From Euphorbia lathyris (Eukaryota > Streptophyta > Magnoliopsida > Malpighiales > Euphorbiaceae), in contig NC_088911.1 of assembly GCF_963576675.1 (NCBI RefSeq), positions 134,171,929 to 134,235,928 of the forward strand: a stretch of DNA of 64,000 nt, read 5' to 3'. Position numbers and translations under genes: made by a program. Under the pieces are notes generated by a model. That model was given only the letters and a program-made list of their open reading frames with translations. It searched no databases and was not told the origin of the DNA. Position 1 is the first letter of the stretch; every line of letters begins with the position of its first letter. Positions 45,601 to 60,600 of this stretch are shown here, in pieces.

Positions 45601-48600
45601 CCCCCCTCAACTTTCAATTGTAACAACTTACCCCTTAAACTTGTCCAATTGTAAAACATAACCCCCAAATTGGGAATTTTTTTACCCCGTATTTGAAGCA
45701 ACCGTAAATTTTTTTTCCCGTATTCGTATCACGCCAAAGATCTGATTATCATACTCCACGAGCGTTGCAGATTTTGTATTTCACGTCTTTCTTCAATTGC
45801 AGTCCATGTCAGCAATTTGGGGTTGTGTTTTACAATTTGACAAGTTTAAGGGGTAAGTGTCACATACAAACGAAGATTCAAAAGTTAGAGGACCTATTTG
45901 GAATTATCCTTTGTTAGTTATTCTGTTTTGATATTTCCTTGCATTTATGTTTGTGCAATTGTTATTTCCCTAAATGCTGGTGGTGTATCAGCTACTTAGT
46001 TTGTAAGGTAGTGAAAAGTAGAATGACAGCTGTAAAGTTAAAGCTGCTGTGTGTGTAACAGTTTTTGTCCTCACTCTATTTAGAGGAGACAATGCTGTAC
46101 CAGAGGATCATCAAAAGAGTAATCAAATCAATACTTTCTCTCTCTCAATTCTCTCTTCTTACCTGATTCCTACTTTCTTCTCTTTTCTTATCTCATTTCT
46201 ACTTTCTTCCCTTCTATTCTTTCTAATTCTACCCTTAGAACTGCTAGTTCTAACACTGGTATCAGAGAACTTCCTTCCTCCGGCCAATATCTGTATGGTA
46301 AATAACGCAGAAAAGAAGACACGAGCAGCCATTAAAGCACAGAACGCAGCCATGGAAAACCTGGAGCAACAAATTAATGCGATGCAATCGCAACTCAAGC
46401 AAGTCACCAAGTCCACTGCTGCTCAGATTCATGTTTTACAAACCCAAATGCTAGAGATCAAGACAACACAGCAGCAACGATGGGATGATGTATACCAGGA
46501 GCAAACTGAATCTCGCAAGATTCAAGCTCAAGTTCATCAGGAGCAAATCAATATGCAACACACTCTCTTAGAGCTCGGTAAGTCTGTCTCCATTCTAGCC
46601 AAATTAGCCCAAACCCAATCTTCATCTGGGTTGCTCAACACCAACAAGGGCATTTTACATACACCTAATCATTAGTTCACAGAGTTGCCTCCCAAACCAC
46701 CATACCCTAACAAAATGCTTCCAAAATGCGATTTACCACCATTTGAAGGAATTGACGTAGAAAACTGGGTGAGCAAGTGCCAAAAGTATTTTCAACTTTT
46801 TGAAGTTGTGCCTGAGAAGAAGAAGGATTTGGCAGGGCTATATTTGCAAGGGAAGGCAGATTCCTGGTACAAGAATTGGAGTCAGGTTAACCCTGAGGCT
46901 AGTTGGGAAGATTTTACAGAAGAATTGACAAAACGATTCCAGAGTACAGAAATCAAGGATGTGGTAGGAGAAATGGCCAATCTCAAGCAAACCTCCACAG
47001 TTCTGCATTACCAGGAAGAGTTTGAATCTCTGAAGCCGAAAATGGAAAAGCGATTTCCTACAATCACTCCCTTATTCTATGTAAGCAGTTTCATTTCAGG
47101 GCTTAAACCAGAAATAAGATCTTCCTTCAAACCTGACCAGCATGATGAGATCTATTCTGCCATCAAGGCAGCTAAGCTCCAAGAGGTTCATATCAAGGAA
47201 TTGATTGAAGCTATCAAACCTAAAACCCAGTTCAAACCTCTTCCCACAACTAAACCCTGGAATCCTACACCATTAACTTCATATAAACCTCCAAACACTT
47301 GCATATGGTTTTCATTGACTTGGAGAAAGCATATGATAAGGTACCAAGGGAAGTACTTTGGTGGGCCTTGATAAGGAAAGGCATTTCGCGGAAATATATT
47401 GACATCATAAAGGACATGTATGAGGGAGTATGCACGAGTGTACGTACTAGTGTTGGGAAGACTGAAGAGTTTCCTATTACGATCGGAGTGCATCAAGGTT
47501 CCGCACTAAGCCCATTTCTTTTTGCCATCGTTATGGATGAACTAACAAGTTCACTTCAAGATGGTATACCATGGTGCATGCTGTTTGCAGATGATATTGT
47601 GTTGGTTGAGGAGACGAAAGAAGGAGTGGAGATGAAGTTGGAACTATGGAGGCAAACTCTAGAATCTAGAGGCTTTAAGTTGAGTCGAAGTAAGACAGAA
47701 TATTTGGAGTGTAAGTTTAGCGGCCGTAGGAGTAGGGAGGCAGGGACAATCATCCTAGATGGGAGAGTTGTTCAGGCCTCGGATTGCTTCTGGTATTTAG
47801 GATCTATTATCCAAACGGATGGAGAAGTAGATGGAGATGTTGCTCATAGGATTAAAGCTGGTTGGTCGAAGTGGAAGAGTGCTACGGGTTTCCTTTGTGA
47901 TCCCGGGATGCCTAATAGATTGAAGGGAAAATTCTACCGGACGGCAATTAGACCAGCATTGTTATATGGTACGGAGTGTTGGGCAGTGAAACACTGCCAC
48001 ATCCATAAGATGTCGGTGGCGGAGATGCGTATGTTGAGATGGATGTGTGGTCACACGAGAAAGGACCGGGTGCGTAATGAAATAATTAGGACAAAAGTAG
48101 GGGTCACATCTATTGAGAATAAAATGAGAGAAAACCGACTAAGGTGGTTTGGCCATGTGAGACGTAGAGGGCTTGATGCGCCGGTTAGGAGAACCGAAGA
48201 GTGGCAAAGGGATGTAGTGGTGAGGGGTAGGGGAAGACCTAAGCAAACTTGGAGGAGGGTGATCGAGAGTGATATGAGTTTATTGGGAATTGAGGAAAAT
48301 ATGGTAGTGGATAGGACGGAGTGGAGGGAGCGAATCTGTGTCGCTGACACGACTTGATTTTCACGGTTTTATATGATGGTTCATGTTAGCCGACCCCGAA
48401 TCATTTCGGGACTAAGGCTTTGTTGTTGTTGTTGTTGTTGTAAACCTCCAAACACTACCAACAACTCCACTGTTATTGTAGCTCGAAATCCTGAGCCTAA
48501 ACCAAATACTGTTGTTCAAAACTACAGGAAAACCCCTGGTGCATGCTATAAGTGTGGTGAAAGGTATTTTTCAGGTCATCAGTGCACTACCAAAAAGTTG

Positions 48601-51600
48601 AATGTGATTAATCTTGAAGCAGTAGAAGAAGGCAATCAAGAGATCCAGGAAGAAGAAGAAGACCTGGTCACTGAGGAACCTAACCCGGAGATCCCAGAAC
48701 CTATTTCACTCTCAGTGAATGCATTAGATGGAGGAATTACCCATAATACTATCAGGCTAAAGGGGATAGTGAACAAGAGGCCAATCATGATCCTGATTGA
48801 TTCAGGGAGCACACATAGTTTTGTGGACCAAGGCTTAGCTGTTGAAGCCAAATTACCACTGCTGCAAGTGAGACCTGCTGCAGTTGCAGTCGCGGATGGT
48901 AGACAACTCACTGTAAGTACTAAGTGCGATGAGTTCATGTGGTCAATGAAGAATTCTAGGTTTCAATTTCCAGTGAGAGTCCTAGAATTAGGGGACTATG
49001 ATTTAATCTTGGGAGTAGATTGGATGAGGAATCATACCCCTATCACTTTTGATTTTGCTGAAAACAAACTTATAATCTATAAGGACAGCAAACCTTTAGA
49101 ATTGCATGGCATGACTGGAGAAATTAAGCTTAAGGCTATGACACTAAAATCTGTGAATCAGCTAATGTATAAGGGATGGAAGGGAGTCACATCTAGGTTG
49201 TTTTTTATTTCAGTTAAAGAGAGTGAGCCTCAAGTCAACAATGATATTAATGTTTCCATAGTACTAGAACCTTATCAGCCTCTCATACATAAATACCAAC
49301 ACCTGTTTCAACCTCCAACTACATTACCACCTCAAAGATCCCATGACCATGCAATCCCTCTTAAAGAAGCTACAGACCCAATCAATGTAAGACCCTATCG
49401 TTATTCTCACCACCAAAAGAATGAAATTGAAAAGTTGGTTGCAGAGATGTTAGAAAATGGAGTAATTCAACCCAGCCACAGCCCTTATGCATCTCCAGTC
49501 CTCTTAGTGAAGAAGAAGGAAGGCACCTGGAGATTCTGTGTGGATTACAGAGAGCTTAACAAGGCCACCGTCAAGCATAAGTTTCCAATCCCATTCATAC
49601 AAGAATTGATAGATGAACTTCAAGGGGCTCAAGTGTTCTCTAAGATAGATTTGAGGGCAGGATACCATCAAATTCGAATGAAGCCTGAAGATGTGCACAA
49701 GACAGCCTTCAGAACTCATGCAGGGCATTATGACTTTTTAGTCATGCCTTTTGGCCTAACTAATGCACCAACAACCTTCCAGTCCCTAATGAATACAATC
49801 TTCGCCCCTTACCTATGAAAATTTGTCTTAGTCTTTTTTGATGACATCCTGATTTAGAAGAACATATACAACACCTTGAATTGGTATGTCAGACCTTATC
49901 TCATCATCAACTTTATGCAAAGGGGTCCAAATGTGACTTTGGAGTATCTCATGTGGCCTATTTGGGGCATATTATTTCAGCAGAAGGGGTCGCTACAGAT
50001 CCTGCAAAAGTAGCTGCCATGCAGAACTGGCCTATACCAGCTAATCTTAAACAACTAAGGGGATTCCTAGGCCTTACAGGCTACTACAGAAGGTTTGTGA
50101 AGGGATATGGTGCTGTGAGCAAGCCACTAACCGAATTGCTAAAGAAGGACAGTTTCTACTGGTCACCAGAGGCTAAAGATGCATTTCAGCTTCTCAAGGA
50201 CTTGATGTCTCAAGCCCCAGTACTGGCCCTTCCTAACTTCACTCAGCCTTTTATATTGGAATGTGATGCTAGTGGAACATGCATTGAAGCTGTCTTGATG
50301 CAACAAGGTAGACCTCTATGCTACTTATCCAAATCTCTCAGTCCTAGAAACCAGAGATTATCAGCATATGAGAGGGAGCTTTTGGCCATTTTACAGGCCT
50401 GTTCAACTTGGAGGCATTATTTGGAGAATTCTGTTTTTGTTATTAAAACAGATCATGAGAGTATAAAGCATCTTCTTGAGCAGAAGCTTCATACCTACTT
50501 ACAACATAAAGGTATATCTAAATTACTTGGCCTGGATTACACTATTCAATACAAAAAGGGAAAAGAGAACAAAGTGGCTGATGCACTATCTAGGCAGCAT
50601 GAGACATGGGAGAACTCAGACTCTGCTATACTAGCTCTCACTATGGTTATTCCCACCTGGATAGAAGAGATTCAAGCTTCTTACAACACTGATCCATTAG
50701 TTGAGTCTCTCATTAAGCAATTATCTGTCAGTCCAACTTCTCACCCTGCTTTTACTTATGTGAATGGCTTGCTCAGATACAATTCCAAACTCTACATTGG
50801 GTCAGCTACTGATCTAAGAAGTAAGATTATAAAAGAATGTCACAATGCTCCCATTGGAGGTCATTCTGGAATCAAAGGGACTCTTACGAGGGTCCAACAA
50901 CATTTTTACTGGCCCCAATTATCTAAAACTGTCACTGCTTGGATTACCAACTGTGACACTTGTCAGAGATGCAAAGTAGACCACTCAGCCTATCCAGGGT
51001 TGCTGCAACCTCTCCCAATTCCTGCAGGGGCTTGGCAAGATATTGCTATGGACTTCATAGAGAAGCTTCCTAAGTCTTTTGGCTTTGATACAATACTGGT
51101 GGTGGTGGACAGATTCTCCAAGGGTGGCCATTTCATAGGCCTTTCACATCCTTTCAATGCAGCAAATGTGGCCCAGGTGTTCCTGGATAACATTTTTAAG
51201 CTTCATGGCTTACCAAGATCCATAGTTTCTGACAGAGACAGAATTTTTACAGGAGTGTTTTGGAAAGAGTTACTTAAACTCTTGGGCACCCAATTGCACT
51301 TTAGTAGTGCCTACCACCCTCAAACCGATGGCCAGTCTGAAAGACTCAACCAGTGCCTTGAAAATTACCTTAGAAGCATGTGCTTCCTCAAACCTAAGAC
51401 TTGGTCTAAGTGGTTAAGCCTTGCAGAATTCTGGTACAACTCTTCTTATCATAGTGCAATAAAAATGTCACCATTCCAAGCATTATATGGAACAGCTCCC
51501 ACATTGCCTATTCTACCTACTGGTGCATCAACTGTGGCTGCTGTTGATGACTTGTTGCAGGAAAGGGAGAAAATGAATACATTCTTAAAGGAATGTTTGT

Positions 51601-54600
51601 CCACTGCTCAGAATAGGATGAAGCAGTATGCTGATAAGCATCGAACAGACAGGGAATTTTTAGTTGGAGATTGGGTTTTCCTGAAATTACAACCATATAG
51701 GCAGGTTACAGTGGCTATGAGGAACTCTCTCAAGCTCAGTGCTCGCTACTATGGACCCTTTCAGGTTAGGGAAAGGGTGGGCAAGGTAGCTTACAAACTC
51801 CAGCTTCCACCACAAAGCAGAATCCATGATGTCTTCCATGTCTCCCTTCTCAAAAAGCGACCACCAGTCACCTCCACTTCCCTCACTACCCTTCCACCTA
51901 CTTACTCTGGAGAGTTTGTTTTACAACCAGCAAAGGTATTGAATACTCGCAATGCCATCATTGAAGAGCAGGCAGTTCCTCAGCTATTGATCCAGTGGGA
52001 AGGGATGCCTACTATTGACTCCACTTGGGAGGATGAGGCGACAATTGCAGCTCAGTTTCCGCAATTTTATCATTCTTGGGGACAAGAATGCAGTAAAGGA
52101 GGGGGTATTGTCACATACAAACGAAGATTCAAAAGTTAGAGGACCTATTTGGAATTATCCTTTGTTAGTTATTCTGTTTGTTTATTCTGTTTTGATATTT
52201 CCTTGCATCTATGTTTGTGCAATTGTTATTTCCCTAAATGCTGGTGGTGTATCAGCTACTTAGTTTGTAAGGTAGTGAAAAGTAGAATGACAGCTGTAAA
52301 GTTAAAGCTGCTGTGTGTGTAACAGTTTTTGTCCTCACTCTATTTAGAGGAGACAATGCTGTACCAGAGGATCATCAAAAGAGTAATCAAATCAATACTT
52401 TCTCTCTCTCAATTCTCTCTTCTTACCTGATTCCTACTTTCTTCTCTTTTCTTATCTCATTTCTACTTTCTTCCCTTCTATTCTTTCTAATTCTACCCTT
52501 AGAACTGCTAGTTCTAACAGTAAGTTGTTACAATTGGACAAGTTTGAGGGGTAAGTTGTTACAATTGAAAGTTGGAGGGGGCAGTTGCAACATTTGGACA
52601 AGTTCAGGGGGTTATTTGTGTATTAGGCCTTGAACTAATTATTCCATCCTTTTGTAGTTCCAATACAGTTAAAAATTAACTTTTCATTAGTTATCCTTTT
52701 TAATTGCTGATTGTTAAGAATTTGCAATGATTTTATTTGTCGTTTTTCATTTAGAATGTCATTTTTTTTATACAACCCTCAGAATGACCAATTTATGTCG
52801 CAGGTTTGCAAATTTTTGGAGGTCTCTAAATTGTCATTTTCTCCAGAATATGGCCCCAAGCTGAAAGAAGATTATGTTATGGCAAGGCACCTACCTAAAA
52901 TTCCAACGCATGATGATCCTGGGAAATGTTGTTCGTGTCAGTGGTTCAATTGCTGTAATGATAACTGGCAGAAGGTAATTCAAGTTTGTCCCTGAAACTA
53001 GGCGGATACTCAGTTTTGCTTGTATTCCATGAAAATATGTGTGTGTAGGATGTGGTGCTGAATCATAGGTCTCAGTAAAATCTAAATAGTTAATACTGAA
53101 TTTTTTCTTCTGGAATGTGTATATGATATGACTATATGAGACCTCTTGTTTCTTAGTGCACTTATTTACATGCATGCCCATTGAAGGGTTCTTCCCATAT
53201 CTTTTACATTTAGGTGGCTTACAATTATTTTCATCACTTGCTGCTATTCTTAATTTTTTTTAAATTTTATTTTTATTTTTATTTTTTTGTGGTGTGATTA
53301 ACTCAAGTTTTATGGGTGAAAAGAATTGTGAACGGATGCCTTCTTTATGCATCATTCTGGAATTCACTTTCATTAGGTATTAGTTAGGGAGATATGTTCA
53401 GGAAAAGCAACCAGATAAATAGATTATTGCAACCTCATGTTTTGTTGGATAAGAAATAGGGAAAAGATTTCCAATCTAGAATTGTTCTATTGTGGTCCCC
53501 TGTGAAATCACTACATTATACTCAGAGGAAACTGGGTAATGACATCATAATTTTTGTGCCATGTGTTAAATACAGTTTGTTTGAAAAATCTTGTAATGTT
53601 AAGAATGCCTATTTAGAAATGTGTTTCGAACCATGCCACTTTCAAGCATAGGATTATTGATTTGGCTAGGTGGGGTGACTTTTTGCTGAGTTTAGGGAGC
53701 AATAATTTCATCAATGACAGGAATATGTGTCTTTCACTGTTAAACAGTAACACAAAAAGATTAGTTGACTACCAAAAAGATTAGAAGAGGCTCATACAAC
53801 GCTGATGGTCTAGCTATTGCCTTAGGAACGAATTCGCAACTCACACAACTGGACTTCTTTACTTTGTAGAGACCCTTAATTAGGATGAATCATTCAAAAT
53901 CTTCATCATTTTATGGTTTTATGTAGGTGTGGGCTGTATTGAAACCTGGATTCTTGGCCCTGCTGTCAGATCCTTTTGATGACAAACCTCTGGATATAAT
54001 TGTTTTTGATGTACTACCAGCTTCAGATGGTAGCGGTGAAGGTCGAATATCATTAGCTGCGGAAACGAAGGAACGCAATCCTTTACGCAATGCATTCAAG
54101 GTAAGAAATTTGTGCTTCTTTTTTAACTAAAAGAAGGTTGCTCTCAGTTGTGTTTCTGTGAATGAATTCAAATTCAATCCAAACGGATGGAGAAGTAGAT
54201 GGAGATGTTGCCCATAGGATTAAAGCTGGTTGGTCGAAGTGGAAGAGTGCTACGGGTTTCCTTTGTGATCCCGGCATGCCTAATAGATTGAAGGGAAAAT
54301 TCTACCGGACGGCAATTAGACCAGCATTGTTATATGGTACGGAGTGTTGGGCAGTGAAACACTGCCACATCCATAAGATGTCGGTGGCGGAGATGCGTAT
54401 GTTGAGATGGATGTGTGGTCACACGAGAAAGGACCGGGTGCGTAATGAAATAATTAGGACAAAAGTAGGGGTTACATCTATTGAGAATAAAATGAGAGAA
54501 AACCGACTAAGGTGGTTTGGCCATGTGAGACGTAGAGCGCTTGATGCGCCGGTTAGGAGAACCGAAGAGTGGCAAAGGGATGTAGTGGTGAGGGGTAGGG

Positions 54601-57600
54601 GAAGACCTAAGCAAACTTGGAGGAGGGTGATCGAGAGTGATATGAGTTTATTGGGAATTGAGGAAAATATGGTAGTGGATAGGACGGAGTGGAGGGAGCG
54701 AATCTGTGTCGCTGACACGACTTGATTTTCACGGTTTTATATGATGGTTCATGTTAGCCGACCCCGAATCATTTCGGGACTAAGGCTTTGTTGTTGTTGT
54801 TGTTGTTGTATCCATCTTGTAGTTTTAATGCTGTTGCTTTTTTTACGTGGCTATTTTAGTGTGCTGCTAGAAATTATATTTCCTGGTTTGTGTGTCCATG
54901 TTGAGTTTATTGAATTAAGGGTCTTGTCATAATATGGGGACTGAAAAGATACTGATTTTCTGATGCCGTGCTTCTTCCTTTCTTTTGTATCTGACAGATA
55001 TAGTTAGGCATGTTTTTGAAGAGGTATGACATGGAGCAAAATAGTGTTTAAGGAAGTATGAAACCATATTTCCTTAGACTTGAATGCTTGATTATAGAAG
55101 GATATAACAGTCGCTTAGATTGAAGATATTCCACTTCTTACACTCAAAAGTGCCATATTCTAGTACTAAGGCCTTGGGGTCTGGTACTTAAATAGATTAG
55201 ACCTTGCTGCCATTTCTTTTTGGAATCTCGATGGCATCGGTTGGAAAAAATTACTTGAAAGAAAGGAATTAATTCCTGCATGATTTCCAATGCTTTCAGA
55301 TTAATATGTTTGTAAATAAATAATTGAATTATTTTCATTTTATTTCTTTCCAAACCAGAGATTTGATGAAATTAGTATTCAATTGAATTGATCCATCAAA
55401 ATGGAAGTTTTTGAACAAGGGGATATGACATTTTTCACCTTCCAGAAAATGAGATTGAATAACAATGGTTAAATAGTTCGTCCCAGTTTGTGATGGATGA
55501 CCTGTACCTGTATATAGTTAGTTTTAGGTGTTTTGCTATCCATAATGATACTATATGGATAACTGCACTCGCTAACAGATGATTGGAAACTTCAAAGGTC
55601 ACTTGTGGTAATCGGAGCATAAAATTACGAGCCAAGACTGGTGCTAAAGTTAAAGACTGGGTTGCTGCAGTCAATGATGCTGGACTTAGACCTCCTGAAG
55701 GTTGGTGTCACCCTCATCGCTTTGGCTCCTTTGCTCCCCCTAGGGGTTTGACGGAAGATGGTAGTCAGGCGCAGTGGTTTGTAGATGGTAGGGCTGCTTT
55801 TGATGCTATTGCTTCTTCAATTGAGAATGCTAAGTCAGAGGTCAGTTTTATTTAGCTCGAGCACATTGAGTTTGGAAGTAATGAATATTGGTTATTTTGC
55901 TTAAAATTTAAAAGTATATGTTGGATTGCTGCAACTTTTGTACAGATTTTTATTTGTGGCTGGTGGTTGTGCCCAGAACTCTATCTACGACGTCCTTTTC
56001 ATGCCCATGCATCTTCTAGGCTAGATGATTTGCTCGAAGCCAAAGCTAAGCAAGGAGTTCAGGTAGTTTTCAATTGGATTATAATAATTATAACAATGCT
56101 ATTGCAATTCCTTACTAGGGAAGTTTATTTATTTTGATCCAAGAACTTGGTATTTTTTTCTGATGTAAGTACTTGTGTTGGAAAGCATGTAATTTGTTAC
56201 AACTTTTTATAGGTATGGGTACTCTACTCCTTACTAAGCTATTTCTTGATGGCAAGATGACTTTAACGTTGTCAATAGTGATCATATATAATAAGTTTTT
56301 ACCGAAGTATCACATAAAGGTGAAAGTGCATCCGTGACTTCCCAACTTTTTTTTCCTTTTCCAATTTTGAGATGTTTTTGTTCTCCAAAAACTTGATTAA
56401 AAATGGCATCTTATTCCAGGTTGCATAATATGCTGCGTGATTATATTTGGCATTTTCTACATTTTTTCCTGTCTATACATGTATCTTAGGGGATTGTATT
56501 AGAGAAAAAAAATGGTGGTTGTGTCAATCTAAAAGCAGTGACAAGCGCTAACAAACTATGAAATGCTTAGGAGTATTGGTGCCAAACTTTACATATAAAT
56601 TGAAGCTGAGATATCAAAAGCATGGGGAGATATCATCAAATAAATCAATATGTACAGGAACTTCATTTAGTCTATTGCATGACTCCTTTTGAGACTTGTT
56701 TCTAGTTCTGTTTGATGACTGAATGATGTAGTGTGACTTTTGTGACTGCAGATATACATTCTTTTATATAAGGAGGTGGCTCTTGCTTTAAAAATCAACA
56801 GTGTGTATAGCAAAAAAAAGCTTCTTAGCATTCATGAGAACGTGAGGGTTTTACGTTATCCTGACCACTTTTCTAGTGGAGTATACCTTTGGTATGCATT
56901 TCTGCTACTCCTTTGGTTAAGCAGTAGAGTTTCATGAATTTTGATTGTTAGATTGGATTTCTTCTGTTTCTCATAAGTACTTTGGATATGTAGGTCCCAC
57001 CATGAAAAACTTGTCATCATTGATTATCATATTTGCTTTATTGGAGGACTGGACTTGTGTTTTGGGCGTTATGACACACATGAACACAGAGTGGGTGATC
57101 ATCCTCCTCTTATCTGGCCTGGAAAGGATTATTATAATCCAAGGTAAGTTGATCCTGTCCTGCAGAATATCAATGGGCTTTTGTCAAGAGAAAGACAATG
57201 AAAAATTGTTACCTAATATCTATTTTCACTTATTTCTTATCTTTCGTACTATGTTATTTCTGTTCTTCAATTTGCTCTGAATCACAAGATCGGTTCAGTT
57301 TATTAGGATCATGATTTACTTTCTGTTTATAAATGTGAACATTGAATATTATGTGGCAGGGAATCTGAACCAAATTCATGGGAAGCTACAATGAAAGATG
57401 AATTGGATCGTCAAAAATATCCTCGAATGCCTTGGCATGATGTCCATTGTGCCCTATGGGGACCACCATGTCGTGATGTAGCTAGGCACTTTGTTCAGCG
57501 TTGGAACTATGCAAAGGTATTGTTAGCTCCAATCGATATAGCTAATTCTGGTAAAGTTTGTACTAAGAGTTGTTATATGATATAAGCTTGCATTTTTCCA

Positions 57601-60600
57601 GAGAAATAAAGCTCTTTATGAGGAAACAATTCCACTACTTATGCCTCAGCATCACATGGTTATTCCACACTATAGGGGAAGCAGCAAGGAATTGGAGGTT
57701 CAGCATAAAAATGTTGAAGATAATAGTGAAGGAATGAAAAGGGATGATTCCTTTTGCTCTAGATTATCGTCACAAGATATCCCTCTGCTGTTGCCTCAAG
57801 AACCTGAAGAGCCGGATTGCTCTGGTGGAGACTCAAAAATGAATGGAATTGAGTCTACTCCAGGAAGAAATATTTCTCTTGCTTTCAGGAAATCCAAAGT
57901 TGAAGCTGTTGTTCCTGATATGCCACTTAAAGGATTTGTAGATGATCATGATGTCTTGGATCGTCATGTGAAAGTGTCTACTAACATATTACCACAGAAT
58001 GGTACCAAATCTTCAGATTTAGAGTGGTGGGAAATGCAAGAACGGGGAGATCAGGTTGGTTTCGGAGATGAAACAGGGCAAGTTGGTCCACGCACTTCTT
58101 GCCGTTGCCAGGTGCGTTGTAGAATGTAATCTTTTCTTAACCAAAAACTGAAAAATATTCTAGCAAGAATATAACTGACTGTTTGAACTAACTCTCTAGT
58201 TAGGATTTAATAGTCTGCTTATTGTGTTGGATCCTTATGCATCTTAAGTTTGTTAATCGAAATTAAGTAAACTGAACTGAATGCTACTTAACTGAAATTA
58301 TATTATTAGACTTTAAAAATAAAATAAAAATCTTATAATAATAATAATGGTTCTAATAATAATAATAATAAATAATTATAATTATAATTATAATTATAAT
58401 TAATAAAGATAAATTACTGAACTGAATAAAAATTATTGTACTGCACTGAATGCTACTGAACTGAAATTACTGATACTGAAATCAAATGACAAAGAACAGG
58501 GCCTTATAGCTAATGAGCAGTGTGCATCCTTTGAACTTGGGATATTTTCTAGGTTTTAAGTTGCACAAAAGCATCCCATATTCATTTTGCTAAAGAAATA
58601 TTGGGTAGCATCTCATCAAAAGAATTTATAGTTATTGAGAGATGTATTTTGGAAACTAAAAAATCTGAAATTATCATGTTAGCTTTGGAAATATCTTGGG
58701 AAAACAAAATTGAAGCCTTGCATGCTGTAATATTGTGTTTGTGTTTTTTTTATTTTATTTTTCTTCTTTGGTAGCTTGTGCAGAGAGATGCGAGTTCATT
58801 GGTAGTTGTAGTTGATGATTTATAGTCACTGTTACACAGTAGCAAAGGCTTTTATATAGATTCGTTCTCCATCTTCAAAAACTCTCTCTTATTTTCAGAT
58901 TATAAGAAGCGTCAGCCAGTGGTCTGCTGGAACAAGCCAAATTGAAGAGAGCATTCATTGCACTTATTGTTCTCTCATTGAGAAGGCAGAGCACTTTATA
59001 TATATTGAGGTATAATCATTTACGAAATATTTAATCAATTATTCCAGTCAACTTGACTGTAACATGAGCTAAACAATATATCATAGGATTTCATTGACGC
59101 TTTGTGAAACATGTATGGAATATGGAACGGTGCAGTTTATTCAGAAAGAGGCTGATGACCTGCAGTTATTCTCCTTTTCAACTATAACTAAGGGCTGTAG
59201 GAGTTTTTTCTATATGACTCATGGGCTTCTCAGTAGCTTTTTATACTAGTAAGACAGTTTAGTAGCTATAAGTGGAATGTCTTTGAAAGAGTGGCTAAAT
59301 TCTAGTCTGAGGAATAAAAATGACCATCAATGACATAGGTTTATGTATGAAGACCTGAATATCAAGTATGCATTCTAGTGAATTGTAGGGAGAATGGTTT
59401 TAACCAATTACATGAGATATTTGTTGGTTCAGGCTTTCATGAGTATAGAGCTAGTGTCTGTACTAGATGAGCACTATTCTACTTGCTCATTTGATTTCTT
59501 TTGTCACCGATTACCAAAATATCTTAGCTATCTATTTATACTGTATGCCCATCTCTTCATGTTCTGGCCAACACACTTTCAACTTTATTAGTTCACCTTT
59601 GGTTAAGAATTCATCTTTAGACTCTAATTTCATTGTATTGACTTACATAAGCTAGCCTATGAAGAATTCACACCCTTAAAATATATAAATTAGGCAGTTG
59701 ACTTAATGCTTTGGATACTAAAAAGAAACACTTAATGGTGGGACCTATTCAAATGGCATAGTTAAGATAAGATGGAAGCTTGGTTATTTTGAACCTTAAT
59801 TGAGGCAGTTCACCATGTTAACCTGGAGGTGCGTGTCTATATGTTGCAAGTAAAAGTCCTTTTGTGGAATAGTTACCTTTATTAGGGGAAATATTAGGAC
59901 TCCGTGGCTGTAACTACTGAGTGTTCTGGACGATTTTCATTTTAATGTGAATAATGACACAGAAGGATTTTACTGTTTGTCTTTTCATGATTTACTGAAC
60001 AGATGGTTTCACAAATGAGTTAGCATGATGTTTATTCTGACTTGTTATCTGTTTTTCCTGACTTTTGTTTTATTCTTGGGCAACCTGTTCCCAGAATCAA
60101 TTTTTTATATCAGGTCTTTCAGGAGATGAAACCATACGGAATCGTGTTTTAGAGTCATTATATCGGCGTATCATGAGAGCCTACAATGAGAAGAAGTGTT
60201 TCAGAGTTATCATTGTCATTCCTCTCATTCCTGGTTTCCAGGTTTGAATTCTAGATTGATGCCTTTTAATGGAAACCAGTGAATTTGTTTTTTTTTTTTT
60301 TCATTGAATTATAATGTTAACAGGGTGGTTTGGATGATAGTGGTGCTGCATCCGTAAGAGCCATAATGCATTGGCAGTACAGAACCATTTGCAAAGGACA
60401 CCATTCAATATTGCACAATCTTCATGATGTTCTTGGTCCGAAAACACAAGATTACATATCATTTTATGGTCTTAGGGCTTATGGTCGACTTTTTGACGGT
60501 GGTCCAGTGGCCACCAGTCAGGTACAGTCTTGCATTCATAATTCTGACTTCACTTTCGTCCTTTAGTATTTCATATCGTTGAATCTTAGAATTTATGGAA

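Larger units (their letters stand above)
45858..52519 (+). mobile_element. Gypsy chromovirus (Reina-like), TSD GTAAG, in PLD zeta intron 4
   Basis: LTRs 45858-46255 (398 bp) and 52109-52519 (411 bp) differ by one 13-bp indel and about one substitution. Perfect 5-bp TSD GTAAG (45853-45857 and 52520-52524). tRNA-Met primer site TGGTATCAGAG at 46257; purine tract AAAGGAGGGGG before the 3' LTR. Order gag, protease, RT, RNase H, integrase, chromodomain. Short LTRs, a 5.5-kb unit (after removing the nested LINE) and a C-terminal chromodomain fit the Reina chromovirus lineage. Recent but defective. Confidence 0.9.
45554..52629. mobile_element. Small MULE-like MITE split by a Gypsy insertion, TSD TTGAACTAA
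   Basis: Ends GGCCTAATATACAAATAACCCC and the inverted GGCCTAATACACAAATAACCCC, with inverted similarity over about 85 bp (CTGAACTTGTCCAAATGTTG, CAACTTTCAATTGTAACAAC). Perfect 9-bp TSD TTGAACTAA (45545-45553 and 52630-52638). Without the Gypsy it is about 409 bp, with no coding frame. Confidence 0.85.

Noticed and set aside
48051..48350. A repeated 99-codon minus-strand frame (also at 54419 and 62882)
   Set aside because: Mirror of the RTE LINE coding strand, present in all three copies for that reason only.
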